Assembly: GCA_012964825.1 (NCBI GenBank)
Contig: DTTI01000081.1
Location: forward strand, 1 to 54,910
Source of the DNA: Candidatus Neomarinimicrobiota bacterium
Lineage (GTDB): Bacteria > Fidelibacterota > Marinisomatia > Marinisomatales > S15-B10
Direction: 5' to 3'
Length of the DNA stretch: 54,910 nucleotides
Made by a program: the position numbers and the translations under genes. Of the stretch, positions 36,266-45,274 are shown piece by piece. The notes beneath the pieces were generated by a model. It searched no databases. It was not told the origin of the DNA and saw only the letters and a list, made by a program, of their open reading frames with translations. Position 1 is the stretch's first letter, and every line of letters starts with the position of its first letter.

Positions 36266-36368
36266 AAGCTTGTAAAAATAACCGTATCATCTGACCAATT
36301 CAAAGAGTTTAGTCCCAACCGGACTTTTTCACCTCTCGGGAACAAAGAGGATTTGTAACTTCTTTAAC

Positions 36369-37043
36369 ATGAACATGACCTTACCAAGAGTGATAACTCT
36401 GTCTCTGGTCCTCGGGCTGGTTTTTCCGGACCTGTCAGCACAGAATTCCTGGGGACCCACAATCTGCCGCGTGAAATATTCCGGCGGTGGTGACTGGTAC
36501 AGCGATCCCAGCTCTTTGCCCAACTTGTTGAAATTCATCAATGAAAATACTAACGTGCAATTGACCAATGTTGAGGCGAGGGTTTCTCTGGAGGATAATG
36601 AAATTTTTAACTACCCGTACCTCTATATCACAGGCCACGGGAATGTTCGCTTCAGCGAAAGTGAGATTGAAAATCTCCGCAGTCATCTCCACTCCGGTGG
36701 CTTTCTGCATGCCGATGACAACTACGGTCTAGATAAATCTTTCAGGCGCGAAATGAAGCGTGTTTTCCCCAACAAGGAGTGGGTCGAACTTCCTTTCGAT
36801 CACCCTCTCTACCATACTTATTTTGACTTTAGCAGCGGGCTGCCCAAAATCCATGAGCATGACAATAAACCGCCTCAGGGTCTCGGCCTGTTCGATGGTG
36901 AACGCCTCATTGTCTTTTACAGTTACGAGTCTGATTTGGGTGACGGCTGGGAAGATGCATCTGTTCACAATGATCCCGAATGGAAGCGCCTGACAGCCTT
37001 GAAAATGGGTGCCAACATTTTTATCTATTCTCTCATTCAGTAG
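36369..37043 (+). CDS. exported DUF4159 domain protein
   Basis: 224 residues. A signal peptide (about 1-25, ending LSAQ) precedes a domain matching DUF4159 of Bacteroidota and relatives: ICRVKYSGGGDWYSDP, then YLYITGHGNVRFSESE, SGGFLHADDNYGLD and RLIVFYSYESDLGDGW. The fold is believed to be related to class I glutamine amidotransferase-like domains. In other bacteria DUF4159 genes occur with DUF4175, MoxR and BatA-type genes; here only DUF4175 follows, starting on the base after the stop codon. The role is unknown; it may bind or sense a ligand in the periplasm (inference). Confidence 0.85.
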   Translation: MNMTLPRVITLSLVLGLVFPDLSAQNSWGPTICRVKYSGGGDWYSDPSSLPNLLKFINENTNVQLTNVEARVSLEDNEIFNYPYLYITGHGNVRFSESEIENLRSHLHSGGFLHADDNYGLDKSFRREMKRVFPNKEWVELPFDHPLYHTYFDFSSGLPKIHEHDNKPPQGLGLFDGERLIVFYSYESDLGDGWEDASVHNDPEWKRLTALKMGANIFIYSLIQ

Positions 37044-40000
37044 ATGAAAGTCATCGCTGAACTCAAACGTTTCCGGATACAGAAAATTCGCAACGACCTC
37101 ACCACTGCGGTATGGGTTCTTGCCATCGTTTTAATGGTTTCTCTCATGGCTATGCTGTCAGCTGAAACTCTCTTCTGGCTTTCGCCAGCGATTCGCTACG
37201 GCGCATGGTGGGCGTGGTTGATTACACTTATTTTGGCTGTCACAGGCACCGTGGTGACACTGGCCTTGATAAAAAAAGGTCGGATCACCAGATACAGACC
37301 TGAAACGTGTGCGGCAGAAGTTGGCGAAGCCGCCTTCCCGCGGAAAGATGATGTATTGAATGCGGTGCAGCTTGAACAATCAATTGAAAGTGACAGCAAC
37401 TATTCAAAAGAGCTCACTGATCAATTTCTGCAGCAGATCAAATCAAAACTTTCAATCCTGGCACCCAAAATAGTTTTATTAAACGATGGTGCTGGCAGAC
37501 CTCGGGGCATTGCTCTTATCACCTTGATCCTTGCGGTTGTTGTCACCCTTACCTTCCTGCCGGAGTTCATCGTGGCCACGCGCCACTGGCTAAATCCTCA
37601 ATCGAGCTACTCACCGCCCCACCCTTTCAGGATCTTGAGCAACAGCGGTGATATTTATCTCATGGGCGGTGATTCGGCTTCTGTGGTCTTTACCGTGGAA
37701 GGAGAGGTTCCCGATTCACTCAGTTTCGAAATGAAAGAGTTAGAGAGTAAATCCGTCACCACACTAATACCTGATGAAAAAGATATTTTCCGCCACGAGA
37801 TAGACCCGATCTTTCAGAATCTTGAATACCGTGCTTTCGTAAAAGCAGAGCACTTCTGGGAAAGGTGGGGCGAAATTTCATCACCGGTTCACACCATTGA
37901 AGTGATCGACCGCCCAACCATCAAGAAATTCTCGGTCACTGTCCAGCCGCCGACCTATTCAGGCCTGGAGAGGACTATTCAGGAGGGGAATGTGGCTGAG
38001 ATCAGGGGGTTGGTAGGTTCTCACGTCACTGTGAACTTGTCATCTGACAAAAATTTGACCGGCGGATATCTCACTTCATTCAACGCCGATTCAAAAAAAG
38101 AAGAGAAGATCGGTCTCACCATCCAGAGAAACCAAGCTTCCGGAAGTTTTACCATGGCTAAAGAAGTTTTTATTACCTCGCATATTTTTGATAAACGCAA
38201 CATCAAAAACCTCAATCCCATTAAATACCGGGTCCTCCCCATCCCCGACGCTTTCCCCTCAATTGAAGTGCTCATGCCATCAGAAATCACAGAACTGGGG
38301 AGCGATTTTTCCGTCCCGGTTCAGCTCCACATTCAGGATGATTTCGGTTTCTCAAATCTGCAGATCGTCTATGAGACCAAACATCCGGACTACGTCGGTT
38401 CCCGGGACCTGGTAAGCGTCCAGACAATCCCAACCCTGTCAAACGTTGTCACATCTCAGGATGTATTCTATATCTGGAATTTGAGTTTTCTGGAGCTCAT
38501 GCCCGAGGATGAAGTAAAGTTCCATTTTGAATCGTATGACAATGATCTGGTCTCCGGCCCGAAGAAATCCCTTTCTCAGGAGTTTATAGCAAGATTTCCA
38601 TCCCTAGCTGATCTTTTTGCCAGAATGGAGCAGGGAGAAGATTTGCTGGAAGAAGATTTGGGTGACATGCTCCGGGATCTGGAGGAGATCAATGATGCCG
38701 TTGAAGATATTGAATTGAGGTTACTGAAAACGGAAGAGCTGGAGTGGGAAGACAGGCAAACGCTCCAGCAGTCCGTTGAAGAGATGAGGAATAAACTGGA
38801 GGAAGTAAAGGCATTACAGGATGCAGTAAACCAGATCAGGGAACAGGCAGAGAAGCACGAACTCTTCTCTAGCAATCTCATGGAAAAATTCAAGAATCTT
38901 AATGAGCTTCTTCAGGATATAGTCACGCCAGAGATGCTGGAATCTATGATAGGGCTAGATGATGCCATGGAGAGCCTTTCTACAGATGAGTTAATGAAGG
39001 CACTAAGAGATTTTCAGGGAAACAGTGCCGCCATGGAAGCACAGATTGACAGGTTCATCGAGATTTTCAAACGGATCCGCGCTGAGCAAAAAATGAACGA
39101 ACTGGTGACGCGGTTCGACCATCTTACCGAGCAGCAAGAGAAGCTGGCCAGTGAGGTTGCTACGGAAACTGATGACGAAAATAGCGGGCGGCTTTCAACT
39201 CAACAGGAGCGCAACAGAGAAGAATACGAGCGGCTCAAAGATCTAATGAAGGAGACGGCGGATGCCATGGAATCATTCGCCATCATGCCTTCAGGCGAAC
39301 TTGAACGTCTCTTCAAATCTCGAGATGTCGAGGAAGTATCGGACAAAATGCGGGAAGCTCAGAACTCTCTTCGCCGCGGCAATATGGCAAGAGCTTCTGA
39401 GTCTACAGAGGTTGCCGCAGAGAATTTGCGATCCCTCCAGACTGAGATAAATGATATTTCTGAAAGTTTCAGGACCCAAACGGCGGATGCCATGGCGGAG
39501 CGTTTTGAAAAGGTTCTCCGCAACACGCTCTTTATCTCAAAGGAGCAGGAGCAGCTCCGCGCTGACACCCGGGATCTACCGAGGAATAGCCCAAGGTTGG
39601 GGCAGATGGCATTCCGCCAGCAAATGCTCCGAGATCAGTTAAGCCAGCTCATCTCGAGCCTCATGACACTTTCCCGGGAAACTTTTGCCATCACGCCGGA
39701 GATGGGAAAAGCCATCGGCCGAGCATCGGTTGGCATGAATGAATCTCTCACCAAGTTGGAAGAGCGGAATGGTTCCGAGTCCGCTAGAAAACAGGGTGAA
39801 ACAGTAGAGGCGTTGAATGAAGCCACCGTGGCCACCCTTGCTGCTATGGAGGAAATTCGCCAGTCCGGTTCGGCCTCCGGGTTTGAACAGTTTTTGGAAA
39901 GGATGAAACAGATGGCGGCAAGCCAAGAAGGAATCAATGCACAGACGCTTCAATTGGCACTGGGTCAGATGGCCTCTGTTTCTCAGGAACAGCTTATGCG

Positions 40001-40451
40001 TCGACTTCAGAGAGATCAGGCACAATTGAAGAAATCGCTGGAAGAGTTAATGAAAGAAATCAGGGGCTCCAGTGAGGGAGGTGAACGACTCGGCGGCATT
40101 GGTCTCGAAATGGAAGAAGTGATCAAAGACTTTGGCAGAAACAATGTAAACCGCCGAACGATCGAAAGGCAGCGCCGCATCCTGACCCGTATGCTGGATG
40201 CTCAAAAATCTCTCCGCCAACAGGAGATGACAGAAAAAAGACGTGCAGTCACTGCCGGTGATATTAAGCGCCAAGGACCGGCGGGCCTGCCAGCTGATCT
40301 CGGCCAGCGTCGTAATCTGGCCATCGAGGCGCTGAACACGGCAATGAAGGCAGGCTACCCCAGGGATTACCGGGAAATGATCCGGAGATATTTCAATTCA
40401 CTGGTAGATTTAGGTAATCTTTCGAAAGAGGAGAAAAATGAGAATCGTTAA
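37044..40451 (+). CDS. DUF4175-like membrane protein with giant coiled coil
   Basis: 1135 residues, the largest protein of the window. Two adjacent membrane helices lie near residues 24-45 and 52-76 and a third near 155-178. A beta-rich, probably periplasmic region (about 200-510) with Ig-like strands follows (IKKFSVTVQPPTYSG). The rest (about 525-1135) is almost entirely charged helix and coiled coil, rich in Glu, Gln, Met and Arg, ending YPRDYREMIRRYFNSL, a typical DUF4175 closing motif. Function is unknown. The gene abuts the DUF4159 stop and overlaps the TPR gene by 14 bases, so the three products are probably made in fixed ratio. A mechanical or scaffold role in the envelope is inference. 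Confidence 0.8.
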   Translation: MKVIAELKRFRIQKIRNDLTTAVWVLAIVLMVSLMAMLSAETLFWLSPAIRYGAWWAWLITLILAVTGTVVTLALIKKGRITRYRPETCAAEVGEAAFPRKDDVLNAVQLEQSIESDSNYSKELTDQFLQQIKSKLSILAPKIVLLNDGAGRPRGIALITLILAVVVTLTFLPEFIVATRHWLNPQSSYSPPHPFRILSNSGDIYLMGGDSASVVFTVEGEVPDSLSFEMKELESKSVTTLIPDEKDIFRHEIDPIFQNLEYRAFVKAEHFWERWGEISSPVHTIEVIDRPTIKKFSVTVQPPTYSGLERTIQEGNVAEIRGLVGSHVTVNLSSDKNLTGGYLTSFNADSKKEEKIGLTIQRNQASGSFTMAKEVFITSHIFDKRNIKNLNPIKYRVLPIPDAFPSIEVLMPSEITELGSDFSVPVQLHIQDDFGFSNLQIVYETKHPDYVGSRDLVSVQTIPTLSNVVTSQDVFYIWNLSFLELMPEDEVKFHFESYDNDLVSGPKKSLSQEFIARFPSLADLFARMEQGEDLLEEDLGDMLRDLEEINDAVEDIELRLLKTEELEWEDRQTLQQSVEEMRNKLEEVKALQDAVNQIREQAEKHELFSSNLMEKFKNLNELLQDIVTPEMLESMIGLDDAMESLSTDELMKALRDFQGNSAAMEAQIDRFIEIFKRIRAEQKMNELVTRFDHLTEQQEKLASEVATETDDENSGRLSTQQERNREEYERLKDLMKETADAMESFAIMPSGELERLFKSRDVEEVSDKMREAQNSLRRGNMARASESTEVAAENLRSLQTEINDISESFRTQTADAMAERFEKVLRNTLFISKEQEQLRADTRDLPRNSPRLGQMAFRQQMLRDQLSQLISSLMTLSRETFAITPEMGKAIGRASVGMNESLTKLEERNGSESARKQGETVEALNEATVATLAAMEEIRQSGSASGFEQFLERMKQMAASQEGINAQTLQLALGQMASVSQEQLMRRLQRDQAQLKKSLEELMKEIRGSSEGGERLGGIGLEMEEVIKDFGRNNVNRRTIERQRRILTRMLDAQKSLRQQEMTEKRRAVTAGDIKRQGPAGLPADLGQRRNLAIEALNTAMKAGYPRDYREMIRRYFNSLVDLGNLSKEEKNENR

Positions 40452-42372
40452 GATTGTACTCCTCCTGGTGGCCCTAACAATCTCTTTCGGGCAAATCCCC
40501 CAGAAGACGCTGCCCATGCTGGAGAAAAAGCAGGACAGCTTCCGCCAGGCCATTCGACTTGAGAAAATCGGTGAATTGGAAGCGGCTGAGACCATCTACC
40601 TGGAACTCTTGGAGGTCAATCCGAAAGATACACGGATATTCCTACAGTTAAAGGCGCTTTACCGGAAACAGGAAAAGTATGAAGATCTGAAAGTGGTCTT
40701 GCTTGAGAGAGTGCGCACCTTCAACAGGGACCTCCAGAGCCATGTTGAGCTCGGGGAAGTTTTTCTTCTCATGGACGAGCGGGAAAAAGCGAAACAGTAC
40801 TGGAATAATCTCCGCTTTCAGTTTGGCGAAACGAGGTCAATCTATTATATGCTGATCCAGATGTATCTAAAGCACAACTTGGACGAAGAAATGAATGAAC
40901 TGGTGGATGCAGGGCGAAAACATTTCGATGACCCTTCCTTCTTGAGCCTGGAGCTAGGAAACATCCATATGCGCAATCTCGATTACAGCGGCGCCACAGA
41001 GGAATTTGTCACATACGCGTCGTACCATCCTGAACAAATTCGGACGATATCATCTCAAATACTTAGAATGTCTGACCGGGAGGAGAGTCATCAAAATATC
41101 GAGAAAGCTCTCATGAATAATAGGGCAGTGAGTGAAGACGTTGTCCGTTTACTATACAGCGATTTTCTGTTCAAGGTACAGCGCTATCCCGAAGCTTATA
41201 ATCAACATTTAGCACTGGGCGTGACGGGAGTGAAAAATATGGAGCGGTGGATCAGGTTCGCCCATAATCTCAGGAAGGAGCAATCTCTCCCCCTCGCCCT
41301 GAAGGCGTTCACCATGGTGCTGGACACCCTGAAAAGTACTTCCTTCTCTCGTAACGCTAATAATCTCAAGCGAATCACCGGTGAGGCGCTTTACGGTCTC
41401 GCTCTTACATATGAGCAGCAGATTACACCGAGCCAGCAATGGGCACCGCTCGCGGAATACTTTCCCGGCAATATGGTTTTTAAAGATCATCTCACTACAC
41501 TTAAGTCCATTGAAGTTAAACCGTTGGAGGACACTTTCTCGCTCTACGACTCCATCCTCGTGACGCTGCCTTCCACCACTTTCCCTCCTCAGGCGCACTT
41601 TCGTCTTGGTGAGATTAAGTACAAGATTACCCGGGACTTCGATGGGGCCATGACCGCCTTTTCGGCTTCCGCCGGTGCCACGAAAGATAGAGATCTGGCT
41701 CTCCGCTCAAATCTCAGATTAGCCGATGTATTTATGGCGAAAAGTGATTTCTCCTCGGGCCTGAACCATCTCCGGGACGCACTGTCATCAACCGGGCAAG
41801 AAAAGGAGCGGCAATCACTCAAGTTCAAGCTGTGCCAGGTTCACTTTCTCTATGGCAATATTGACAGCACACTTGTGATCCTGGATCAGTTGCTCTCTTC
41901 ATTGGAACTGGGCGATCCTTACTTCAATGATGCCCTTGAGTTGAAGGGTTTTGTTGAAGAAAACTATGTTCGGGGTGATCAGATTGATAAGGATGCGTTT
42001 CAGAGTTACATCCTGGCTGAACGGCTTCTGCGGCAGGGAAAGCGCAGTGAGGCGGATTCTTTCTTCAGATCTGTGGTAGACGCATACCCCGAAACACCCA
42101 TTGCCGATGAGGCCGCCTTTCGCAGGGCGCAGCTGACACTTGAGCTCGGGAATTACACCAGGGCCGTGGAGCAGCTCGCCGCCATACAGGATTCCCCCTT
42201 GGGAGATCTTGCCGCCGTCATGACAGGCGAGGTGTACGACCGATATCTTTTCAACAATGAAGAGGCGGAGGTGTGGTACTTCAAGGTGCTGGAAGAGTAT
42301 CCCGAAAGCCTATTGACGGAACCGGTACGGTACCGTCTTCGCGAAATCACAAAAAGGAATGAATTAAATTGA
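40438..42372 (+). CDS. exported tetratricopeptide-repeat protein
   Basis: 644 residues with a signal peptide (MRIVKIVLLLVALTISFGQ). TPR-like helix pairs run through most of the protein, for example AIRLEKIGELEAAETIYLEL near residue 38 and VELGEVFLLMDEREKAKQYW, then again towards the end, FRRAQLTLELGNYTRAVEQL. The protein is probably periplasmic or outer-membrane anchored and serves as a protein-binding scaffold. It overlaps the DUF4175 gene by 14 bases and the next gene by four, so it is an integral part of that operon. I cannot assign a named family. Confidence 0.75.
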   Translation: MRIVKIVLLLVALTISFGQIPQKTLPMLEKKQDSFRQAIRLEKIGELEAAETIYLELLEVNPKDTRIFLQLKALYRKQEKYEDLKVVLLERVRTFNRDLQSHVELGEVFLLMDEREKAKQYWNNLRFQFGETRSIYYMLIQMYLKHNLDEEMNELVDAGRKHFDDPSFLSLELGNIHMRNLDYSGATEEFVTYASYHPEQIRTISSQILRMSDREESHQNIEKALMNNRAVSEDVVRLLYSDFLFKVQRYPEAYNQHLALGVTGVKNMERWIRFAHNLRKEQSLPLALKAFTMVLDTLKSTSFSRNANNLKRITGEALYGLALTYEQQITPSQQWAPLAEYFPGNMVFKDHLTTLKSIEVKPLEDTFSLYDSILVTLPSTTFPPQAHFRLGEIKYKITRDFDGAMTAFSASAGATKDRDLALRSNLRLADVFMAKSDFSSGLNHLRDALSSTGQEKERQSLKFKLCQVHFLYGNIDSTLVILDQLLSSLELGDPYFNDALELKGFVEENYVRGDQIDKDAFQSYILAERLLRQGKRSEADSFFRSVVDAYPETPIADEAAFRRAQLTLELGNYTRAVEQLAAIQDSPLGDLAAVMTGEVYDRYLFNNEEAEVWYFKVLEEYPESLLTEPVRYRLREITKRNELN

Positions 42373-43622
42373 AACGGCTTGTGTTGATAGTTTTCCTCTC
42401 TTTTTCATTCCTCTCAGGAAATAAAATCCTTATTCCTATGGACTTGGCTCAAAAGGATCACCTAAAAGCTTACGGTATTGCATACTGGATCCTCACTCAA
42501 GACATCAACGTGGAGTGGCTTCTGAACTATCGCGGAGGCTCATTTATGCTGGATGAATTTCCCGCAATTACCAGGGAAGCGAGGATTCGGGGCGTTACCG
42601 TGGAACCGATGGATGGTCAGTCGGCCATCGGTATCTATGCTGAAGTTGACGCCAACAATATGGAAGTTGTTTTATTGGAGAAAGCGCCGAAAATCGCCAT
42701 CTATACGCCGCCAAGCAAACAGCCGTGGGATGACGCCGTTACCCTGGCCCTCACCTATGCAGAAGTGGACTATGAGAAGCTGTGGGACGATGAAGTGTTT
42801 CTCGGCAAGCTGGACCGTTTCGACTGGCTCCATCTCCATCATGAAGATTTCACGGGTCAGTACGGCAAGTTTTACCGAAACTTTCACAACGCACCGTGGT
42901 ACGTGGAGCAGCAACTGGAGTTTGAAACCATGGCTCAACGGCTGGGGTTCGCCTCCGTCAGTGAGGAAAAGAAAGCTGTGGCGAGGACGATTCGGGATTT
43001 CGTCGGCAAAGGCGGCTTCCTTTTTGCCATGTGCTCCGCCACCGACTCCTACGATATCGCCCTAACAGCGGAAGGTGTCGACATCACCGAGGCTATTATA
43101 GATGGAACTCCTGCTGAACACAATGCCGAGAGCAGAATGGACTACAGTAAAAGTTTCGCCTTTGAGGAATTCACTATCATCACCGATCCGTTTGTGTATG
43201 AATTTTCCAATATCGATGTGCCACCCAGCGACCGTCCTACTACCCGTGGCGCCGAAGCGGACTATTTCACGCTGTTCGAGTTTTCAGCAAAATACGACCC
43301 TGTTCCCTCTATGCTGACGCAGAACCATGTGGGTATTGTGAAGGGATTCATGGGGCAAACAACCGGCTTCCGAAGGTCTCTTATCAAAAATCATGTGCTG
43401 ATCATGGGAGAAGTTGAAGGAGATGAGCAGGTGAAATACATCCACGGAAACTACGGAAGGGGGACCTTCACTTTCCTGGGTGGGCACGACCCGGAGGACT
43501 ACCAGCATTTTATAGGTGATCCTCCCACAGACTTGGCACTGCACCGGAACTCCCCTGGCTACCGCTTAATACTGAACAATATTCTCTTTCCCGCTGCTAG
43601 AAAAAAAGAGAGAAAAACATGA
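42369..43622 (+). CDS. exported AsnB-like protein of Bacteroidota (named asparagine synthetase B in databases, probably wrongly)
   Basis: 417 residues with a signal peptide (about 1-18). It belongs to a highly conserved family of Bacteroidota and relatives, recognisable by KILIPMDLAQKDHLKAYGIA, then DWLHLHHEDFTGQYGKFY, FLFAMCSATDSYDIAL and the ending HDPEDYQHFIGDPPTDL. Databases often call it asparagine synthetase B, but the N-terminal nucleophile cysteine and ATP pyrophosphatase domain of AsnB are absent and the protein looks exported. FLFAMCSATD resembles the nucleophile turn of amidotransferase-like folds, so it may share that fold with the DUF4159 protein at the start of the operon (inference). 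The start is a TTG overlapping the TPR stop (TTGA). Confidence 0.75.
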   Translation: MKRLVLIVFLSFSFLSGNKILIPMDLAQKDHLKAYGIAYWILTQDINVEWLLNYRGGSFMLDEFPAITREARIRGVTVEPMDGQSAIGIYAEVDANNMEVVLLEKAPKIAIYTPPSKQPWDDAVTLALTYAEVDYEKLWDDEVFLGKLDRFDWLHLHHEDFTGQYGKFYRNFHNAPWYVEQQLEFETMAQRLGFASVSEEKKAVARTIRDFVGKGGFLFAMCSATDSYDIALTAEGVDITEAIIDGTPAEHNAESRMDYSKSFAFEEFTIITDPFVYEFSNIDVPPSDRPTTRGAEADYFTLFEFSAKYDPVPSMLTQNHVGIVKGFMGQTTGFRRSLIKNHVLIMGEVEGDEQVKYIHGNYGRGTFTFLGGHDPEDYQHFIGDPPTDLALHRNSPGYRLILNNILFPAARKKERKT

Positions 43623-44224
43623 ACATTTTTTGTGTGGGGCAGAATTACGCCAAACATGCACAGGAATTAGACAATGAAGTGCCAAAAGAACCGATCTTTT
43701 TCCAGAAGGCATCATCTTGCCTTTCAACAAGTGATAAGATCAAAATTCCTAACGGGCGCAAGATCCATTATGAACTTGAACTGGTTGTGATTTTCGGGAA
43801 AAGTGAAAAAAACATTCCGAAAGGTGCAGCTCGAGATCATATCTCACACTGGTGCCTCGGTCTTGATCTCACCGATAGAGAACGCCAGAATAAAAAGCGC
43901 GATAAAGGTCTCCCCTGGTTTGACGCCAAGTCGTTCCCAGGCGCCGCGGTGATCACTGGCCGAGAGCCCATTGACTGGCAAATACTGGAACAGGATTTCT
44001 GGCTCACAAAAAACGGAGTAGAAGTCCAACGAGGGAATGTGAGCGATATGGTGTTCGACATTCCTACACTAATCTCAACACTCTCAGAAATCGTCACTTT
44101 TCAGGAAGGTGACTTTCTTTTCACCGGTACACCCAGCGGGGTGGGTCCCCTTCACCACAACGATGAGCTGAGTCTTGGACTGGGAGACAAAACAAAAGGA
44201 TCATTCTACGTCACGTCGTCTTGA
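43619..44224 (+). CDS. fumarylacetoacetate hydrolase family protein
   Basis: 201-residue FAH-fold enzyme, the short form. The metal ligands YELELVVIFG (Glu52 and Glu54) and GLDLTDRERQ (Asp83) and the catalytic-lid region are visible, and GDFLFTGTPSGVGPL closes the active site. Members hydrolyse or decarboxylate 2-oxo acids such as acylpyruvates or oxaloacetate; the exact substrate cannot be chosen. The ATG overlaps the stop of the AsnB-like gene (ATGA), which puts a cytoplasmic metabolic enzyme in an operon of exported proteins. A 73-base gap with a hairpin separates it from yqeY. Confidence 0.88.
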   Translation: MNIFCVGQNYAKHAQELDNEVPKEPIFFQKASSCLSTSDKIKIPNGRKIHYELELVVIFGKSEKNIPKGAARDHISHWCLGLDLTDRERQNKKRDKGLPWFDAKSFPGAAVITGREPIDWQILEQDFWLTKNGVEVQRGNVSDMVFDIPTLISTLSEIVTFQEGDFLFTGTPSGVGPLHHNDELSLGLGDKTKGSFYVTSS

Positions 44225-44235
44225 ACTGAATCAAA

Positions 44236-44266
44236 ACACCTTGACTTCACCCTTCGAAGGTGTCAA
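44236..44266 (+). terminator. hairpin between the FAH gene and yqeY, possible weak terminator or attenuator
   Basis: ACACCTT (44236-44242) pairs perfectly with AAGGTGT (44257-44263), loop of 14 bases. An overlapping alternative pairs TTGA and CACC with GGTG and TCAA (44241-44266). Only three T residues follow, so termination would be partial. The two exclusive folds could also act as a switch ahead of yqeY-cvpA-dnaG, but nothing else supports that. Confidence 0.3.
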
Positions 44267-44297
44267 TTTCTCAAGTTTGTAACTCCGAGGTAAATGT

Positions 44298-44744
44298 ATG
44301 ACTCTGGTTAACGACCTACAGTCTAGCATGCAGGCTGCCATGAAATCAGGAGACAGAGACAGGGTCCGTACCCTCCGCACTCTGATGGCAAAACTGAAAG
44401 AGAGGTCTATTGAGAAGAGGGGAGATCTGGATGATGGCGAAATAATCAAAGTGCTTCAGACGGCCGCTAAGCAGCGGAAAGAATCTGCTGAAATGTATGA
44501 GAAGGGCGACCGAAATGAGCTGGCCGAGACAGAGTTGAATGAACTGGCCATCATCGAAGAGTACCTTCCTGTCCAGATGTCAAAGGAAGCTTTGGCGGAA
44601 ATTGTAGACTCGATCATTAGTGAAACGGGTGCTGAGTCCATGCAGGATATGGGAAAAGTGATGCCAAAGGTTATGAAGCGCGTGGGGGGACAGGCAGATG
44701 GTAAAACTGTGCAGGAGCTGGTAAAAAAGAGGCTTTCTAGTTGA
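44298..44744 (+). CDS. yqeY: GatB/YqeY domain protein
   Basis: 148 residues, full length for YqeY. Residues 1-95 form the helical N-terminal part (SGDRDRVRTLRTLMAKLKE), with the hallmark ELAIIEEYLPVQMSKEALAE near residue 82 and the GKVMPKVMKRVGGQADGK loop near the end. The domain resembles the tail of GatB, which recognises tRNA, but the role of YqeY is not established. A GAGG site lies seven bases before this ATG; another ATG four bases upstream is out of frame. It overlaps cvpA by four bases, and dnaG follows, recalling the rpsU-yqeY-dnaG-rpoD operon of many bacteria. Confidence 0.93.
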   Translation: MTLVNDLQSSMQAAMKSGDRDRVRTLRTLMAKLKERSIEKRGDLDDGEIIKVLQTAAKQRKESAEMYEKGDRNELAETELNELAIIEEYLPVQMSKEALAEIVDSIISETGAESMQDMGKVMPKVMKRVGGQADGKTVQELVKKRLSS

Positions 44745-45271
44745 TCAACCCTTTTGACTTAATTGGCATCTTTCTGCTTATCGCTTTCGGGTGTGTGGGA
44801 TACAGCCGCGGCTTTCTGGAAGAGGTTGGACGGTTGACAGGACTCATTTTGGCATCAGTAACTGCTTTTCAGTTTCACGACACCATTGCCATGGCTCTCT
44901 ATCCCCGGCTACCTGTTGACAGTCGGCTTATTTTGGTCGTTTCGTTCGCTATTGTTTTCATAGTGATCCTGTTTGCAGCAAGATTGTTCACACGCTTTAT
45001 TCAAATGTTTCTCCTTGCTCGGGGAATTCGCTGGGCCAACAGAGCCCTGGGGGTCGCTGTGGGTGCCGTGAAGGCGTCTGTTATGACGGTCATCCTCTGC
45101 TGGGCAGTTGATGTTCTCCCCAACGCCGACTACTTTTCAGAGATGAAAACTCGTTCATACGTCTATCAAAATTCCAGCGGTATCCGGAACTGGATTGTGG
45201 CGGCGTTCCATCTGGAAAAATCTGTTCAAAAAGGCGAAATGTGGGTGAGGGATAAGATGGAGAGCAAGTAG
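44741..45271 (+). CDS. CvpA family membrane protein
   Basis: 176 residues with four predicted membrane helices (about 5-24, 28-50, 62-85 and 100-125). The pattern DLIGIFLLIAFGCVGYSRGF followed by EEVGRLTGLI is typical of CvpA, first described for colicin V production and now thought to support envelope homeostasis. The start is a TTG overlapping the yqeY stop (TTGA), with an AGAGG site about eight bases upstream. dnaG starts three bases after its stop. Confidence 0.88.
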   Translation: MINPFDLIGIFLLIAFGCVGYSRGFLEEVGRLTGLILASVTAFQFHDTIAMALYPRLPVDSRLILVVSFAIVFIVILFAARLFTRFIQMFLLARGIRWANRALGVAVGAVKASVMTVILCWAVDVLPNADYFSEMKTRSYVYQNSSGIRNWIVAAFHLEKSVQKGEMWVRDKMESK

Positions 45272-45274
45272 AAA

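Noticed and set aside
36311-36329. AGTCC/GGACT hairpin with T-run upstream of the DUF4159 gene
   Set aside because: The stem has only five pairs and lies in a divergent promoter region, where a terminator makes little sense.
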